This document shows, in pieces, positions 15,801 through 23,988 of a stretch of 32,145 bases of DNA. The position numbers and the translations under genes are program-made. This DNA comes from Elusimicrobiota bacterium (lineage in GTDB: Bacteria; Elusimicrobiota; Elusimicrobia; UBA1565; UBA9628). The notes beneath the pieces are model-generated. The model did not search any database and was not told the origin of the DNA. It was given only the letters and a program-made list of their open reading frames with translations. The stretch covers positions 1 through 32,145 of the forward strand of contig JACRDS010000005.1 of the NCBI GenBank assembly GCA_016212825.1. Direction: 5' to 3'. Every line of letters starts with the position of its first letter. Position 1 is the first letter of the stretch.

Positions 15801-16341
15801 TGAGGTCGGACTGGATCTTGAGGCGCTCCAGGAGGGACTGCTTGGTCTCCTCCAGGGCCTTCTCCTGGTGCTGCAGGACGGACTGCATCTCGCGCTCGCC
15901 CTCGGCCCGGGCGGTCTTGACCGCGTCGATGAGGTCGCGGCGCAGGCCGCCGAGCTGGGTCTCCTTGTCCGCGAGCTCGCGCTTGAGCACGTCGATCTGC
16001 ATCTGGAGCTGGTTGCGCTCCTCCTTGGCGCGGGCGTCCTCCTCCCGGCGCACCTCCTGGCGCAGCTCCTCGCGCAGCTGGACCTCCATCTTCTTGTGGT
16101 CCTGGACCGCGGCCTCCCAGGCGTGGATGGTCTCCTTCCAGCGCTTGACCGCCTCGTCCTTCTGGGAGACCTCGTGGGAGAGCTTCTGCACGTCCTGGCT
16201 GGCGCGCGCCTTCTCCTCGCGCAGGGCGGTGAGCTCCGCGTCCATCTTGTGGATGCGCTCCAGGGCCCAGCGCAGGGCCAGGCGCGCGGTCTCCAGGTCG
16301 TTGACCGCGGCGGCGTCGAAGAATTCCTTGTCCTTGTCCAT
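12820..16341 (-). CDS. Giant proline-free coiled-coil protein
   Basis: The 1173-residue protein is almost entirely charged heptad sequence (Glu, Lys, Arg, Ala, Leu, Gln). I find no proline and one cysteine. It has no signal peptide or membrane helix, so it should be a cytoplasmic rod, in theory up to about 170 nm if one helix. The first 30 residues ([20 protein letters not shown]) look less coil-like and may be a small head; the end is a flexible GGGGAAS tail. Clusters of the type AW-x-x-RE and AYR-x-KE recur irregularly. Such proteins act as cytoskeletal or scaffold elements, for example crescentin-like filaments or SMC-like arms, but there is no ATPase head. It shares strand with the HExxH protein gene upstream across 91 nt. 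The start ATG has only a weak GGG ribosome site. Confidence 0.85.
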   Translation of the reverse strand: MDKDKEFFDAAAVNDLETARLALRWALERIHKMDAELTALREEKARASQDVQKLSHEVSQKDEAVKRWKETIHAWEAAVQDHKKMEVQLREELRQEVRREEDARAKEERNQLQMQIDVLKRELADKETQLGGLRRDLIDAVKTARAEGEREMQSVLQHQEKALEETKQSLLERLKIQSDLIRSKERDLEGQQRLLDEQIKAKEMEFRRRYERYEEELLKHNREVLAREEAALEEKFQAKVASNEAWLRTKEDAVEAHRLKLESEHSRRLEELEKAYTHKYEAEWGRLQERLEAERRFLEEHYRGKEARLEAEAAERHRDVLKHYEGREEELALKYQAQQEALLVKEKELVAQRQKELEAVLAKGRAGLEREREEMKRAAAAREAELLERLEAEQASYQEKQEELFRSQVGLQDAYRAKEEELARRFEELQAAWSEREKAQWAAHQAKLGESLVASRKAVEAERAELEAAYRRKEDALAAREAELEARLRADWVEREKVLLAEHHAELAKARGEFSKEVDSERRRLVELHQREEKEFAQSAAAREAALRQSLAAEQVQAIKVHDYAYEGLRKELAEKALAESAALQAAYDQRLVELEEGMRRRLGEERRQLEARYQSLEKTFEGRQRSLQVQWEEECRREREEMAAKATREFGAKRAALDEERATLQAQAASLRAEIETAAAAQAKALRDEYFAKETALKVELAAKESQVRGAYEANLAAQKTTLEERAAAVETALRDRFAREQKSLQDAWDQREREWLAQRESLLNTDRERLEQSYKQKENALAVLRQELEEKFQSRVKDVESASARKAKEVEDAWHRQQEELEGLRLQLMIEARTREADLQEKFRVKEAALKKTIDERLAELAARENGFQEAWIKREAELQEALSERENQWLAAKREALARERKDWEEARDREITQRRREMELSISQREKMLEESIRARQKEVENLLIQKEKDLILAYDDQIYKVRTELDAAYRAREEALELKYLEFEKKVTAEAVAKETAFAAQKRDLVEREVAALRADFAEKQAALERRVQEAERSVSARKGGLEEDFDRRKSLLDATTAQERDGMRAAFDKRSQDLELAYREKLQGLEQEKARVGAALLEKEEELAQHFQKLEHDLRNELNLAKIEHAAAHDERLRKLAEERVTLQKQYESRLRELEARYRKGGGGAAS

Positions 16342-16374
16342 CCCGGGGCGGCCCGCGGCGCGGGCAGCCCCCAG

Positions 16375-16403
16375 ATGATGCCAGAAGGCTGTTACAGATT
16401 CAA
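16375..16403 (-). promoter_or_regulatory. Possible sigma-70-type promoter for the coiled-coil gene
   Basis: On the minus strand TTGAAT (16403-16398) and CATCAT (16380-16375) are separated by 17 nt, giving a leader of about 27 nt before ATG 16341. It differs from the leaderless pattern of neighbours. Both hexamers deviate from consensus. Confidence 0.35.
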
Positions 16404-16432
16404 TAACGGACCGGGGCCGGCTCCCCGGAGGA

Positions 16433-17518
16433 TTAGGGGAGGGAGCCCAGCGCCCGGCGGATCTCCTCGTCCTCGGCCTTCAACTGCGCGGGCCCGGCGC
16501 CGTAGCGGGCCTTGAAGAAGGATTCCGCCGCGTCGTCGTCGGCCACGTTGTCGCGCACCAGGCGGGCGAACTCCAGCCAACCCGGGTAGGGGGAGTGGGC
16601 GGCCTGCCGGAACTGCCGCTCCAGGAGCTTGCGGTCCTCGTCCGATGTGTAGGGGAAGCGGTAGTTCACCAGCGGCGTGCGGATCTTGGAGGCCAGCACC
16701 TCGCTGGCCCGGGCCGAATACTCGTCCGAGGGCACGGCCTTGGCCAGGAAATGCCCCGCGATGTACTCGTCGGCCATGGCGCGCGCCTCGGCCTCGATGG
16801 CGCGGGCGGCCATCGCGCGCCAGGGGTGCCTGAGCACCTTGCCCAAAGCGCCGGCCGTGTCGTGGGTGTCCATGAAGGGGAAAGGGCTGCTCTCGCGGAA
16901 GCGCAGGATGGCGGACACCTGCTCCTTGGGCCGGCCCTCGGCCAGCAGCAGGGCCATGGCCTTGATGTCCGCGTAGGTCTCCTGGTAGGTGCCGTAGCCG
17001 TTGGGCCGCATGGCCTCGTCGGCCCCGGCCTGGAGGAACTCCAGGTGCAGGAGGTCCGAGAGCATGCGGCCGGCGCGCGGGCTCAGGGACGGGAAGGGCT
17101 TGATCTCCCGCGGGTCGGCGAAGAGGTCGCAGTGCGCCACCTCGTGGTAGACCATGAAGGTGTAGAGGAACTCGTCCTTGAACTGGGACTCCGCCAGGAG
17201 GCGCTCGTTGAGGAGCATGGCGCAGCGGTTCCGGGCGTAGTCGTAGTCCGCGTAGCCCGGGGAGCGGTCATAATCCGGGCCGTCCACGAGCTTGAAGTCC
17301 ACCACGGCGTGGACATGCCCCGCGGCTTTGAGCCCCTGGTAGAGGGTCCGGGCCTTGGCCAGCCAGGGGTTCTGGGCTGGCACGGGCGCGGCGGCGATGA
17401 CCGCGGCCGGCTCCCGCGTGAGGAAGGTCTTCACGTCCAGATCGAACCCGGCCGGCAGGCCCGCCGCCGAAGACGCCGGGAACGCCAGCACCAGCGCCGC
17501 CGCCGACCAGACGGTCAT
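16433..17518 (-). CDS. Exported HExxH putative zinc metalloprotease
   Basis: The 361-residue protein has a Sec signal (MTVWSAAALVLAFPASSAAG). The putative zinc site is H125-E-V-A-H129 in FMVYHEVAHCDLF. A downstream GTYQETYADIKAMAL helix has Glu180 and Asp184 as candidates for a third ligand, as in gluzincin-type peptidases. The region before it (residues 68-110) resembles the preceding sheet of such enzymes. Length and remaining sequence give no named family. It probably acts in the periplasm or outside. The start is set by the signal and by TATCAT exactly 6 nt upstream. It lies upstream of the coiled-coil gene on the same strand and divergent from the PAS sensor. Confidence 0.75.
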   Translation of the reverse strand: MTVWSAAALVLAFPASSAAGLPAGFDLDVKTFLTREPAAVIAAAPVPAQNPWLAKARTLYQGLKAAGHVHAVVDFKLVDGPDYDRSPGYADYDYARNRCAMLLNERLLAESQFKDEFLYTFMVYHEVAHCDLFADPREIKPFPSLSPRAGRMLSDLLHLEFLQAGADEAMRPNGYGTYQETYADIKAMALLLAEGRPKEQVSAILRFRESSPFPFMDTHDTAGALGKVLRHPWRAMAARAIEAEARAMADEYIAGHFLAKAVPSDEYSARASEVLASKIRTPLVNYRFPYTSDEDRKLLERQFRQAAHSPYPGWLEFARLVRDNVADDDAAESFFKARYGAGPAQLKAEDEEIRRALGSLP

Positions 17519-17524
17519 GCAGAC

Positions 17525-17530
17525 ATGATA
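17525..17530 (-). promoter_or_regulatory. -10 box TATCAT, 6 nt before ATG 17518
   Basis: On the minus strand TATCAT-gtctgc-ATG. The spacer is identical to that of the gene starting at 983. No Shine-Dalgarno is seen. Confidence 0.6.
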
Positions 17531-17679
17531 GCGCGGTCCGGCCGTCGCGGCATGGGCCTTTCGGGGCAGGTCGAGGCGGCCAGAAGGCCCGGCTGGCCGG
17601 CGGGGCTGTTGCTTTGCCCGGCCGGATTATGAAAGAATGTGCCTTGGGGGCGCTCGGTCCTTTCAGGACGGGCGAAAGC

Positions 17680-20508
17680 ATGGACAAGGACGCAGTGCGC
17701 AGCGAGCCGACGACCGGAGACCTCCTCGCCGGCGTCGCGGCGGCCGCCCAGACCCTCCTCACCTCCACCAGCTTCGACCAGTCCATCATGCGCGCGGTCG
17801 AGACCGTGGGCCGCGCCCTCGACGCGGACCGGATCTGCCTTTTCGAGCTGCACCCCCACCCCCGGACCGAGGAACTCCTGGTCAGCCGGCGCTACGAGTG
17901 GCGGCGCGACCCCGCCCTCTGCGAGCCCCCCCCGATCCTGGACATCTCCCTGCAGGGCAATCTCCCGCGCTGGCACGCCGTCCTCTCCGCCGGCGACACC
18001 CTGGAGGGGCTGGTGCGGGACATGCCCGCGGCGGAGCGCGCCTTCCTCGAGCCCCTGGGCAGCCGTTCCCTCTTAGTGGTGCCCATCCTCATCCAGGAGC
18101 GCTGGGCCGGCTTCGTCTGCTTCCACGACTGCCGACGGGACCGCAGCTGGTCCTCGGACGAGAAGTCCGTCCTGCGCACCATGGCCGCCTGCCTGGGCGG
18201 GACCCTGGCGCGCCGCCAGGCCGACGGGGCGGCCCGGGCCTCCATCCGCAAGTACCGCAGCCTCTTCGAGACCAGCCGGGACGGCATCGTCATCGCGGAC
18301 ATGGAGGGGCGCATCGAGGACGCCAACCGGGCCTTCCTGGAGATGACCGGCTACGGTTTCGACGAGCTCCGGGGCCTGACCTACCAGCGTCTGACCCCCC
18401 TGCGCTGGGCCAAGCTCGACGGCGAGATGATGACGGAGCAGGTGCTCAAGAAGGGCTTCTGCGAAGAGTACGAGAAGGAGTACACTCGGCGAGACGGAGC
18501 GGTCGTCCCGGTCACGGTGCGCATCTGGCTGGTCCGGGACGAGCAGGGCCGGCCGTCCCGGATGTGGCGCATCACCCGCGACATCACCGAGCGCAAGAAG
18601 ATGGAGGAGTCCCTGCGCGCCAGCGAGAGCCGTCTGCGCACGATGGTGGACAAGCTGCCCGTGGGCGTCTGGCTCACCGACGCCAACGGCCGCATCGTGC
18701 TCTGCAACCAGGCCGGCGAGGGCATCTGGGGCGGGGTGCGCTTCTCCGGCATCGAGCAGTACGGCCAGTACCCGGGCTGGTGGCACGGGACCGGACGGCG
18801 CATCCAGCCCCACGAGTGGGCGCCGGTGCGGGCCCTCTCGCGCGGCGAGACCTACGTCAACGAGGTCATCGACATCGAGACCTCGGACGGGAAGCGCAAG
18901 ACCGTCTCCCACTCCGCCATCCCGGTGCGCGACGACGACAACCGCATCACGGGCATCGTGGTCATCAACGAGGACATCACCGAGCGCAAGCGCGCCGAGG
19001 CGCGCCTGCGCGAGAGCGAGGAGCGCCATCGCCGCATCACCAAGGCGCTCTCCGACTACGTCTACACGGTGCACGTGCAGGACGGCCGGGCCGTGTCCAC
19101 GGAGCACGGGGCGGCCTGCGCGGCGGTCACCGGCTACTCCCGCGACGACTTCGCCTCCAACCCCTACCTCTGGCTGCGCATGGTGGTGGAGGCCGACAAG
19201 GCCGCGGTGCTCGAGCAGGGGCGGCGCCTGCTGGCCGGCCAGACCCCGGCGCCCTTCGAGCACCGCATCGTGCGCAAGGACGGCCAGACGCGCTGGGTGC
19301 GCAACACCGCGGTGCCCCACTGCGACGACCAGGGCAGGCTCCTCTACTACGACGGGGTCATCCAGGACGTCACGGACCGCAAGGAGGCGGAGGACGCCCT
19401 GCGCCTGACCCAGTTCGCCATGGACCACTGCGCCATACCGGTCTTCTGGATCGGGCCCACGGGGCGGTTCCTTTACGTCAACGAGGCCGCCGCGCAGTCG
19501 TTGGGCGCCCCCCGGGAGCAGCTGCTCTATCTCGGCGCGCCCGACGTCAATCCGGACCTGCCCCTGGAGCGCTGGCCGGCGCACTGGAAGGAGCTCAAGG
19601 AGCGGAAGGTCCTGCACTGGGAGGGGCGCCACCGCCGGCACGACGGGCAGGTCTTCCCCGTGGAGATTACGGCCAACTATCTGGAGTTCAACGGGCGCGA
19701 GTACGATTTCGCCTTCGTGCGCGACATCAGCGAGCAGAGGCGGGCCCAGGAGGCCTGGCGGGAATCCCAGGCCAAGTACCGCATCGTGGCGGACAACACC
19801 CATGACTGGGAGTTCTGGTTCGCGCCCACCGGCGAGTTCCTCTACGTCTCGCCCTCATGCCAGCGCGTCACCGGCCGCGTCCCCGAGGAGTTCATCGCCG
19901 ACCCCGGCCTGATCTTCAGCATCATCCACCCCGAGGACCGGCCGCTCTTCGAGAGCCACCGGCACGAGGCCGTGGAGCACCAGGCGCCGGGGGAGCTCGA
20001 GTTCCGCATCGTCCTGCCCGACGGCGGGGTGCGCTGGATCGGCCACGTCTGCCAGCCCGTGTTCGACGGCGAAGGGCGCTTCTTGGGGACCCGCGGCAGC
20101 AACCGCGACATCACCGCGCGCAAGGCGGCCGAGGAATCCTCGCGCTTCAGCCGCTTCGCCCTGGACAACTGCTCCATCCCCGTCCACTTGGTGGACGCGC
20201 AGGGCCGCTTCCAGTACGTCAACGAGGCGGCCTGCCGGGCCCTGGGCTACTCCCGCGAGGAACTGCTCGCCCTCTCGGTCTGGGACGTGGACGCGGGCCT
20301 CAAGGCCCGGGCCTGGGCTGCGTTCTGGAAGGACCTGCGCGAGCGGCGCGGCCTCGTCTTCGAGACCCGCGAGCGCGCCAAGGACGGCCGGCTTTTCCCG
20401 GCCGAGGTCTCCTGCAGCTTCCTCGAGCACGAGGGCCGGGAGCTTTCCTTCGCCTTCGTGGTTGACATCACGGAGCGCAAGCGCTCCGAGGAAGCCCAGG
20501 GCAGCTAG
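17680..20508 (+). CDS. GAF plus six-PAS sensory protein without an output domain
   Basis: From ATG 17680 the protein has 942 residues: a GAF domain (about 20-180, DADRICLFELHP, RSLLVVPILIQERWAGFVCF) and six PAS/PAC units starting near 188, 315, 446, 574, 696 and 821. Several end in the DIT-ER-K type PAC signature. PAS4 and PAS6 are close to each other (FAMDHCAIPV against FALDNCSIPV), suggesting duplication. Such arrays normally feed a histidine kinase, GGDEF or EAL domain, but this one stops after the sixth PAC with ITERKRSEEAQGS. It may work as a separate sensor subunit. ATG 17629 and TTG 17614 are alternative starts. A GATTAT box (17625-17630) would give a 40-nt leader to 17680. It ends 10 nt from a convergent response regulator. 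Confidence 0.85.
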   Translation: MDKDAVRSEPTTGDLLAGVAAAAQTLLTSTSFDQSIMRAVETVGRALDADRICLFELHPHPRTEELLVSRRYEWRRDPALCEPPPILDISLQGNLPRWHAVLSAGDTLEGLVRDMPAAERAFLEPLGSRSLLVVPILIQERWAGFVCFHDCRRDRSWSSDEKSVLRTMAACLGGTLARRQADGAARASIRKYRSLFETSRDGIVIADMEGRIEDANRAFLEMTGYGFDELRGLTYQRLTPLRWAKLDGEMMTEQVLKKGFCEEYEKEYTRRDGAVVPVTVRIWLVRDEQGRPSRMWRITRDITERKKMEESLRASESRLRTMVDKLPVGVWLTDANGRIVLCNQAGEGIWGGVRFSGIEQYGQYPGWWHGTGRRIQPHEWAPVRALSRGETYVNEVIDIETSDGKRKTVSHSAIPVRDDDNRITGIVVINEDITERKRAEARLRESEERHRRITKALSDYVYTVHVQDGRAVSTEHGAACAAVTGYSRDDFASNPYLWLRMVVEADKAAVLEQGRRLLAGQTPAPFEHRIVRKDGQTRWVRNTAVPHCDDQGRLLYYDGVIQDVTDRKEAEDALRLTQFAMDHCAIPVFWIGPTGRFLYVNEAAAQSLGAPREQLLYLGAPDVNPDLPLERWPAHWKELKERKVLHWEGRHRRHDGQVFPVEITANYLEFNGREYDFAFVRDISEQRRAQEAWRESQAKYRIVADNTHDWEFWFAPTGEFLYVSPSCQRVTGRVPEEFIADPGLIFSIIHPEDRPLFESHRHEAVEHQAPGELEFRIVLPDGGVRWIGHVCQPVFDGEGRFLGTRGSNRDITARKAAEESSRFSRFALDNCSIPVHLVDAQGRFQYVNEAACRALGYSREELLALSVWDVDAGLKARAWAAFWKDLRERRGLVFETRERAKDGRLFPAEVSCSFLEHEGRELSFAFVVDITERKRSEEAQGS

Positions 20509-20518
20509 CCCCTTCTCC

Positions 20519-20905
20519 TTATTTCCCTGCGGCGATCTTGGAGACGGCTTCCCGCAGGTCCTTGGGGTCGAAGGGCTTCTCGAAGAAGCCCGCCACGGAG
20601 GGGATGGCCTCGAAGAGGTGGCGCACGTCGCCCTTGGCGGTCACTACGAGGAGGGGCAGGGCCGCGGTGCGCGGGCAGTTCTTGATGGCCACGGCCGCGG
20701 TGTAGCCGTCCATGATGGGCATCATCACGTCCAGGACCAGGAGGTCCGGCAGGACGGCGGATCCGTCCACCGGGTCCACGCCCAGCACGCGCAGGGCTTC
20801 CTGGCCGTTGCCCACGGAAGAGACCGTGTGCCCGGATTTCTCCAGGATGAAGCGCATCAGGGCGACGATGTGCTCCTCATCGTCGACGATGAGTATCTTC
20901 GCCAT
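20519..20905 (-). CDS. Single-domain response regulator (CheY-like)
   Basis: The 128-residue protein is a stand-alone receiver. The acidic pair is in ILIVDDEEH (Asp8-Asp9), the phospho-acceptor Asp lies in LLVLDVMMPIMDG (about Asp57), the conserved Thr is in VVTAKG and the Lys in FFEKPFDP. There is no output domain, so it should signal by protein contact, as CheY or Spo0F do. It is convergent with the PAS sensor (10-nt gap) and divergent from the metallopeptidase. No kinase is adjacent, so its phosphodonor is unknown. ATG 20905 gives the canonical MAKILIVDD start; frames upstream of it are not receiver-like. Confidence 0.9.
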   Translation of the reverse strand: MAKILIVDDEEHIVALMRFILEKSGHTVSSVGNGQEALRVLGVDPVDGSAVLPDLLVLDVMMPIMDGYTAAVAIKNCPRTAALPLLVVTAKGDVRHLFEAIPSVAGFFEKPFDPKDLREAVSKIAAGK

Positions 20906-20919
20906 GGGGGGATAAGTTA

Positions 20920-20925
20920 TATCAT
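20920..20925 (+). promoter_or_regulatory. -10 box TATCAT, 8 nt before ATG 20934
   Basis: It lies in the 28-nt A/T-rich divergent gap. An overlapping CATATT (20923-20928) is 5 nt from the ATG. On the opposite strand TATAAC lies 10 nt before the response regulator start, so the gap probably serves both genes. Confidence 0.45.
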
Positions 20926-20933
20926 ATTCCCCG

Positions 20934-21413
20934 ATGCCTCCGGAGACCCCGACGGCCGCGGCTCTGCTGCAGGATGTGCGCGGCTTCCTGGCCGGGCTGA
21001 GGCAGGAGCTTCCGGAAGTCTTCCGGCGGATGCCCCTGCGCCCCGGACCCCCGCCTGCGCCGGAGCGCCCCTCCAGGGGGAAGGATGACGTGCGCGAGCT
21101 CTTCGAAGCCCGCGTGAAGCACTGGAGCGCGGCCATGGGAGTCTCCCCGCGGCGGGTCTTCCTCAAGAACCAGCGCACGCTCTGGGGCAGCTGCTCCACG
21201 CGCGGCAACCTGAACTTCAACCGGGTCCTGGGCCAGGCCCCGGCAGAGGTCCTGGACTACGTGGTCATCCACGAGCTGGCGCACCTCAAGGAGATGAACC
21301 ACTCGCGGCGCTTCTGGGCCGTGGTGGAGGGCTTCTGCCCGGAGCAGAAGGAGCGCCGGCGCTGGCTGCGCCGCAACGTCGCCCTGCTCAGGGGCCGCGG
21401 CCCTATTTGCTAG
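20934..21413 (+). CDS. YgjP-type (DUF45/SprT-like) zinc metallopeptidase
   Basis: The 159-residue protein carries the YgjP family core: RTLWGSCSTRGNLNFNR (81-97), then VIHELAHLKEMNHSRRFW with the zinc ligands His113 and His117, catalytic Glu114 and third ligand His123. Family members are cytoplasmic, and some have been assigned nucleotide pyrophosphohydrolase or peptidase activity. This one is shorter than the usual 230 or so residues because the N-terminal beta domain is mostly replaced by a Pro-rich 50-residue segment. It is followed after 11 nt by the EIIA gene, whose own -10 box overlaps this stop codon. Confidence 0.88.
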   Translation: MPPETPTAAALLQDVRGFLAGLRQELPEVFRRMPLRPGPPPAPERPSRGKDDVRELFEARVKHWSAAMGVSPRRVFLKNQRTLWGSCSTRGNLNFNRVLGQAPAEVLDYVVIHELAHLKEMNHSRRFWAVVEGFCPEQKERRRWLRRNVALLRGRGPIC

Positions 21414-21416
21414 AAT
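21411..21416 (+). promoter_or_regulatory. -10 box TAGAAT over the upstream stop, 8 nt before ATG 21425
   Basis: TAGAAT contains the TAG stop of the metallopeptidase gene. It is the same arrangement as at 3921, where a gene inside an apparent operon carries its own near-start promoter. Confidence 0.5.
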
Positions 21417-21424
21417 CCTGCGGC

Positions 21425-21898
21425 ATGTCCCAGAGAACGAACCCTGCCCTCGCCGAGCTCCTCGTCCCGGCCGCGGTCGCCTGCGACCTCAAGGCATCCG
21501 ACAAGGACGGCGTGCTCGCCGAACTCTGCGGTCTGGCGGCGTTCGCGGGGCTGGTCAAGGAGAGCGGCGCGCCGCTCCAGGCCGTGCGCCAGCGCGAAGC
21601 CCAGGGCTCCACCGGCTGCGGCTCCGGGGTGGCTGTCCCCCACGCGCGCCTGGCCGGGCTGGACCGCACCGCGGTGGCCGTTGGCCTCTCCCGTGCGGGA
21701 GTGGAGTTCGGCTCCGTGGACCGCGAGCCGGTCCATATCTTCTTCCTCCTGCTGGGGCCGGCCGGCTCTCCCGAGGCCTACCTCAAGGCCCTCTCCCAGG
21801 TGGCCCGACTGGTCAAGGAGACGGATTTCCGCAAAGCCCTGCGTGCTTGCGCGTCCCCCGCCGAAGTGGTTGCCCTGATCCGCTCGCACGCGGTCTGA
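21425..21898 (+). CDS. PTS fructose/nitrogen-type EIIA protein
   Basis: The 157-residue protein is a EIIA-Fru/EIIA-Ntr (PtsN-like) domain. The phosphorylatable residue is His73 in SGVAVPHARL, preceded by REAQGSTGCGSG. The later strand EPVHIFFLLLGPAGSPEAYLKALSQVARLV is typical. No EIIB, EIIC, HPr or rpoN gene is nearby, so a regulatory role, as for PtsN, is more likely than sugar transport. The start is ATG 21425; TTG at 21407 would add six residues and overlap the upstream gene. It is convergent with mgtE (9-nt gap). Confidence 0.88.
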   Translation: MSQRTNPALAELLVPAAVACDLKASDKDGVLAELCGLAAFAGLVKESGAPLQAVRQREAQGSTGCGSGVAVPHARLAGLDRTAVAVGLSRAGVEFGSVDREPVHIFFLLLGPAGSPEAYLKALSQVARLVKETDFRKALRACASPAEVVALIRSHAV

Positions 21899-21907
21899 GC
21901 CGCGCTC

Positions 21908-23302
21908 CTAGAGCAGGGTCCCGTGCAGGATGATGGCCGCGACCGTGAAGTAGATGATGAGGCCAGTCACGTCGACCAGCGTGGCCACGAACGGAGCCGA
22001 GACCACGGCCGGGTCCAGGCCCAGGCGGCGCAGGAGTATGGGCAGCAAGGATCCGGACAAGGTCCCCCACATGACGATGAGGACCAGGGCCAGGCCAACG
22101 GTGAGCGCGACCAGCAGGTAGTGCGGGCCGTAGAGGGGGCTCACCTGGGACCAAAGGGAGATCCTCAAGAAGCCCAGCGCGCCCAGGAGGGCGCCCAGGG
22201 CCAGGCCTGAGGCGAGTTCCCGGCGCATCACGCGCCACCACTCCGTCAGGCCGACCTCGCCAAGGGCCAGGGCGCGCACGATGATGGTGGCGGCCTGGGA
22301 GCCGGAGTTGCCTCCGGAGGAGATGATCAGGGGGATGAATAAGGCCAGCACTACGGCGCGCGCGATCTCAGCCTCGAAGTAGGCCATGGCCGTGGCGGTG
22401 AGCATCTCTCCCAGGAACAGCACGCACAGCCAGCCCGCGCGCTTCTTGACCATTCTCAGGAAAGAGATCTCGAAATAGGGTTCGTCGAGGGCTTCCGAGC
22501 CGCCCAGCTTCTGGATGTCCTCGGTGTCCTCTTCGCCGATGACCTCGAGCACGTCGCGCACCACCAGGACGCCGACCAGCTTGTCCTGGGCGGCCACCAC
22601 CGGGGCCGAGCCGAGTCCGTATTTGCGGAAGACCCCGGCGGCCTCCTCCTGGTCCTGCTCCGGGGTGAGACGGAACGGGACGCCCTGCATGAGGTCCGCG
22701 ACCTGCATGTCCGGCGGAGAGACCAGGAGCTCCTTGAGCGGCACGTGGCCCAGCAGGCCCCCCAGTTCGTCCGTGACGAAGAGGCTGTCCAGGTAGGTCT
22801 GGTCGATCCGGCTCAGGCGGGTCGAGCCCTGCGCATGGTGCAGGGCCTGGCGCGCGGTCATGCCGGGCTTGAGCTGGACAAAGCGCGTCTTCATCAAGCT
22901 GCCCACGGATTCCGGCGGGAAGGTGAGCATCTTCTCGACCTGCCCTGCGCTCTCCTTCTGCATCAGCGCGAAGAGCCGCGCCACGAGCCGGGGGGGGAGC
23001 TGGCGGGCTATCTGGGAGGTCTCGGAGGGGTCGAGGTCGCTGAGCAGTTCCTGGATGTCCACCTCGCGCACGTGCGTGAGCAGGGCCTGTTGCTGGCGCG
23101 GGTCGAGCTCCTCGAAGAGCTGCGTCGCCATGCGCCGGGGCAGCAGCCGGAAGAGGATCGCCTGTTCCGGCGGGGTGAAGCTGTCCCAGCCGCCGGCCAG
23201 GTCCACCGGGTTGATCTGCGAGAGCAGGCGCTTAAGGGCCCCGAAATCCCTGGCGTCTAGCAGTTCGCGGATCTCCGGGAGGAAGAGGGAGATGACCTGC
23301 AT
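21908..23302 (-). CDS. mgtE: MgtE-type magnesium channel/transporter
   Basis: The 464-residue length is typical for MgtE. Order: MgtE_N superhelical domain (about 15-130, with DPRQQQALLTHVREVDIQELLSDLDPSETSQIARQ split over several helices), two CBS domains (about 135-255, SLFVTDELGGLLG and KLVGVLVVRD), a plug helix and five membrane helices (about 290-464). The pore signature SSGGNSGSQAAT (328-339) matches the family TGGNxGxQ. MgtE imports Mg2+ and is gated by Mg2+ binding to the cytoplasmic domains. The start ATG lies exactly 6 nt after TAGAAT, with no ribosome site. No Mg2+ riboswitch has room in the leader. Confidence 0.95.
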   Translation of the reverse strand: MQVISLFLPEIRELLDARDFGALKRLLSQINPVDLAGGWDSFTPPEQAILFRLLPRRMATQLFEELDPRQQQALLTHVREVDIQELLSDLDPSETSQIARQLPPRLVARLFALMQKESAGQVEKMLTFPPESVGSLMKTRFVQLKPGMTARQALHHAQGSTRLSRIDQTYLDSLFVTDELGGLLGHVPLKELLVSPPDMQVADLMQGVPFRLTPEQDQEEAAGVFRKYGLGSAPVVAAQDKLVGVLVVRDVLEVIGEEDTEDIQKLGGSEALDEPYFEISFLRMVKKRAGWLCVLFLGEMLTATAMAYFEAEIARAVVLALFIPLIISSGGNSGSQAATIIVRALALGEVGLTEWWRVMRRELASGLALGALLGALGFLRISLWSQVSPLYGPHYLLVALTVGLALVLIVMWGTLSGSLLPILLRRLGLDPAVVSAPFVATLVDVTGLIIYFTVAAIILHGTLL

Positions 23303-23308
23303 GATGAG

Positions 23309-23314
23309 ATTCTA
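23309..23314 (-). promoter_or_regulatory. -10 box TAGAAT, 6 nt before ATG 23302
   Basis: On the minus strand TAGAAT-ctcatc-ATG. This would leave the mgtE transcript without a 5' leader, so control by a leader riboswitch is excluded if this promoter is used. Confidence 0.6.
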
Positions 23315-23369
23315 GGATAATCGAACGAGAGCGGGAAGGTCGGTCTGGCGGTGCCCCGGACTCTCTTCG

Positions 23370-23375
23370 TATAAT
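23370..23375 (+). promoter_or_regulatory. -10 box TATAAT before the gene at 23391
   Basis: TATAAT lies 15 nt before ATG 23391. GGAGG with a 7-nt gap to the ATG lies between them. The transcript would start close to or within that ribosome site, so this gene seems intermediate between leaderless and led. Confidence 0.5.
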
Positions 23376-23390
23376 GGCGGAGGAACGGGC

Positions 23391-23984
23391 ATGATCTTCA
23401 AGCTCCTGCCTCTGCTTTTTGGGGCCTATCTCTCCTGCGCGGGACTAGGCTCCTTGTCCTTGGCCGCTTTCGGCGAGCCGGTGGACGCCCTGGTCGACGA
23501 GACCGTGGTCAAGGCCGTCAAGGAGGTCCGGGGGGGAGCCGGCGGGCTGCCGGCCTACGCCATCCGTTCCAAGGTCGCCTACCACTTCGAGGCCTGTGCG
23601 AAGTCCGCGGCGGGAGCCGAGCCGGGTTGTCTCACGGCCGAGGGCTCGGACACCCTGATCGCGAGCGCCTCCTCCCCAGTGCAGGCGCGCGACCGGGGCT
23701 ATGCGGTCCCCGTGGTCTACCTGAGCTTCGCGCCCCGCGTCAACGCCCTGCACCAGCCCATGCACCTGGTCGTCTACGGCCTGTTGGAGCTCATCCTGGG
23801 ATTGGGCATCATGGCCTTCGAGGCCAAGGTCCTGCTGCGCGAGCGCCGGGAGCGTCTGGCGGCTCTGGCGGCGCCCGTCCCGGCTCCGGCGGCTCCCGCG
23901 GACCCTTTCCACGAGTTGGGCAAGCCCCTGCCTCTGGAGAGCGTGGCGCGGCCGGCGCCGGACGACGACGTCCAGCCTTCCTGA
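23391..23984 (+). CDS. Two-helix membrane protein of unknown function
   Basis: The 197-residue protein has an N-terminal hydrophobic helix (about 2-27) and a second helix (about 126-147, MHLVVYGLLELILGLGIMAFEA). Between them lies an outward loop of about 95 residues containing two cysteines (CAKSAAGAEPGC) that may be bridged. The C-terminal tail is Ala/Pro-rich and cytoplasmic. I do not recognise it; the topology resembles DUF3592-like membrane proteins, but I cannot confirm a match. The start ATG follows GGAGG. It ends 4 nt from the convergent permease gene. Confidence 0.7.
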   Translation: MIFKLLPLLFGAYLSCAGLGSLSLAAFGEPVDALVDETVVKAVKEVRGGAGGLPAYAIRSKVAYHFEACAKSAAGAEPGCLTAEGSDTLIASASSPVQARDRGYAVPVVYLSFAPRVNALHQPMHLVVYGLLELILGLGIMAFEAKVLLRERRERLAALAAPVPAPAAPADPFHELGKPLPLESVARPAPDDDVQPS

Positions 23985-23988
23985 GCGG

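Noticed and set aside
14656-16515. Plus-strand open frame of 619 codons opposite the coiled-coil gene
   Set aside because: It is Leu/Gly/Ala/Val-rich because it is the complement of Glu/Lys/Arg-rich codons; it shows no signal or motif, and the opposite frame is a coherent coiled coil.
17637-19805. Second plus-strand frame of 722 codons inside the PAS sensor gene, and a minus-strand frame of 576 codons over the same region
   Set aside because: Both are Arg/Pro/Gly- or Gly/Val-rich shadows; the GAF and PAS signatures lie in the frame ending at 20508.
20906-21220. N-terminal extension of the single-domain response regulator
   Set aside because: The canonical receiver start is at 20905, and the extension runs antisense through the metallopeptidase gene.
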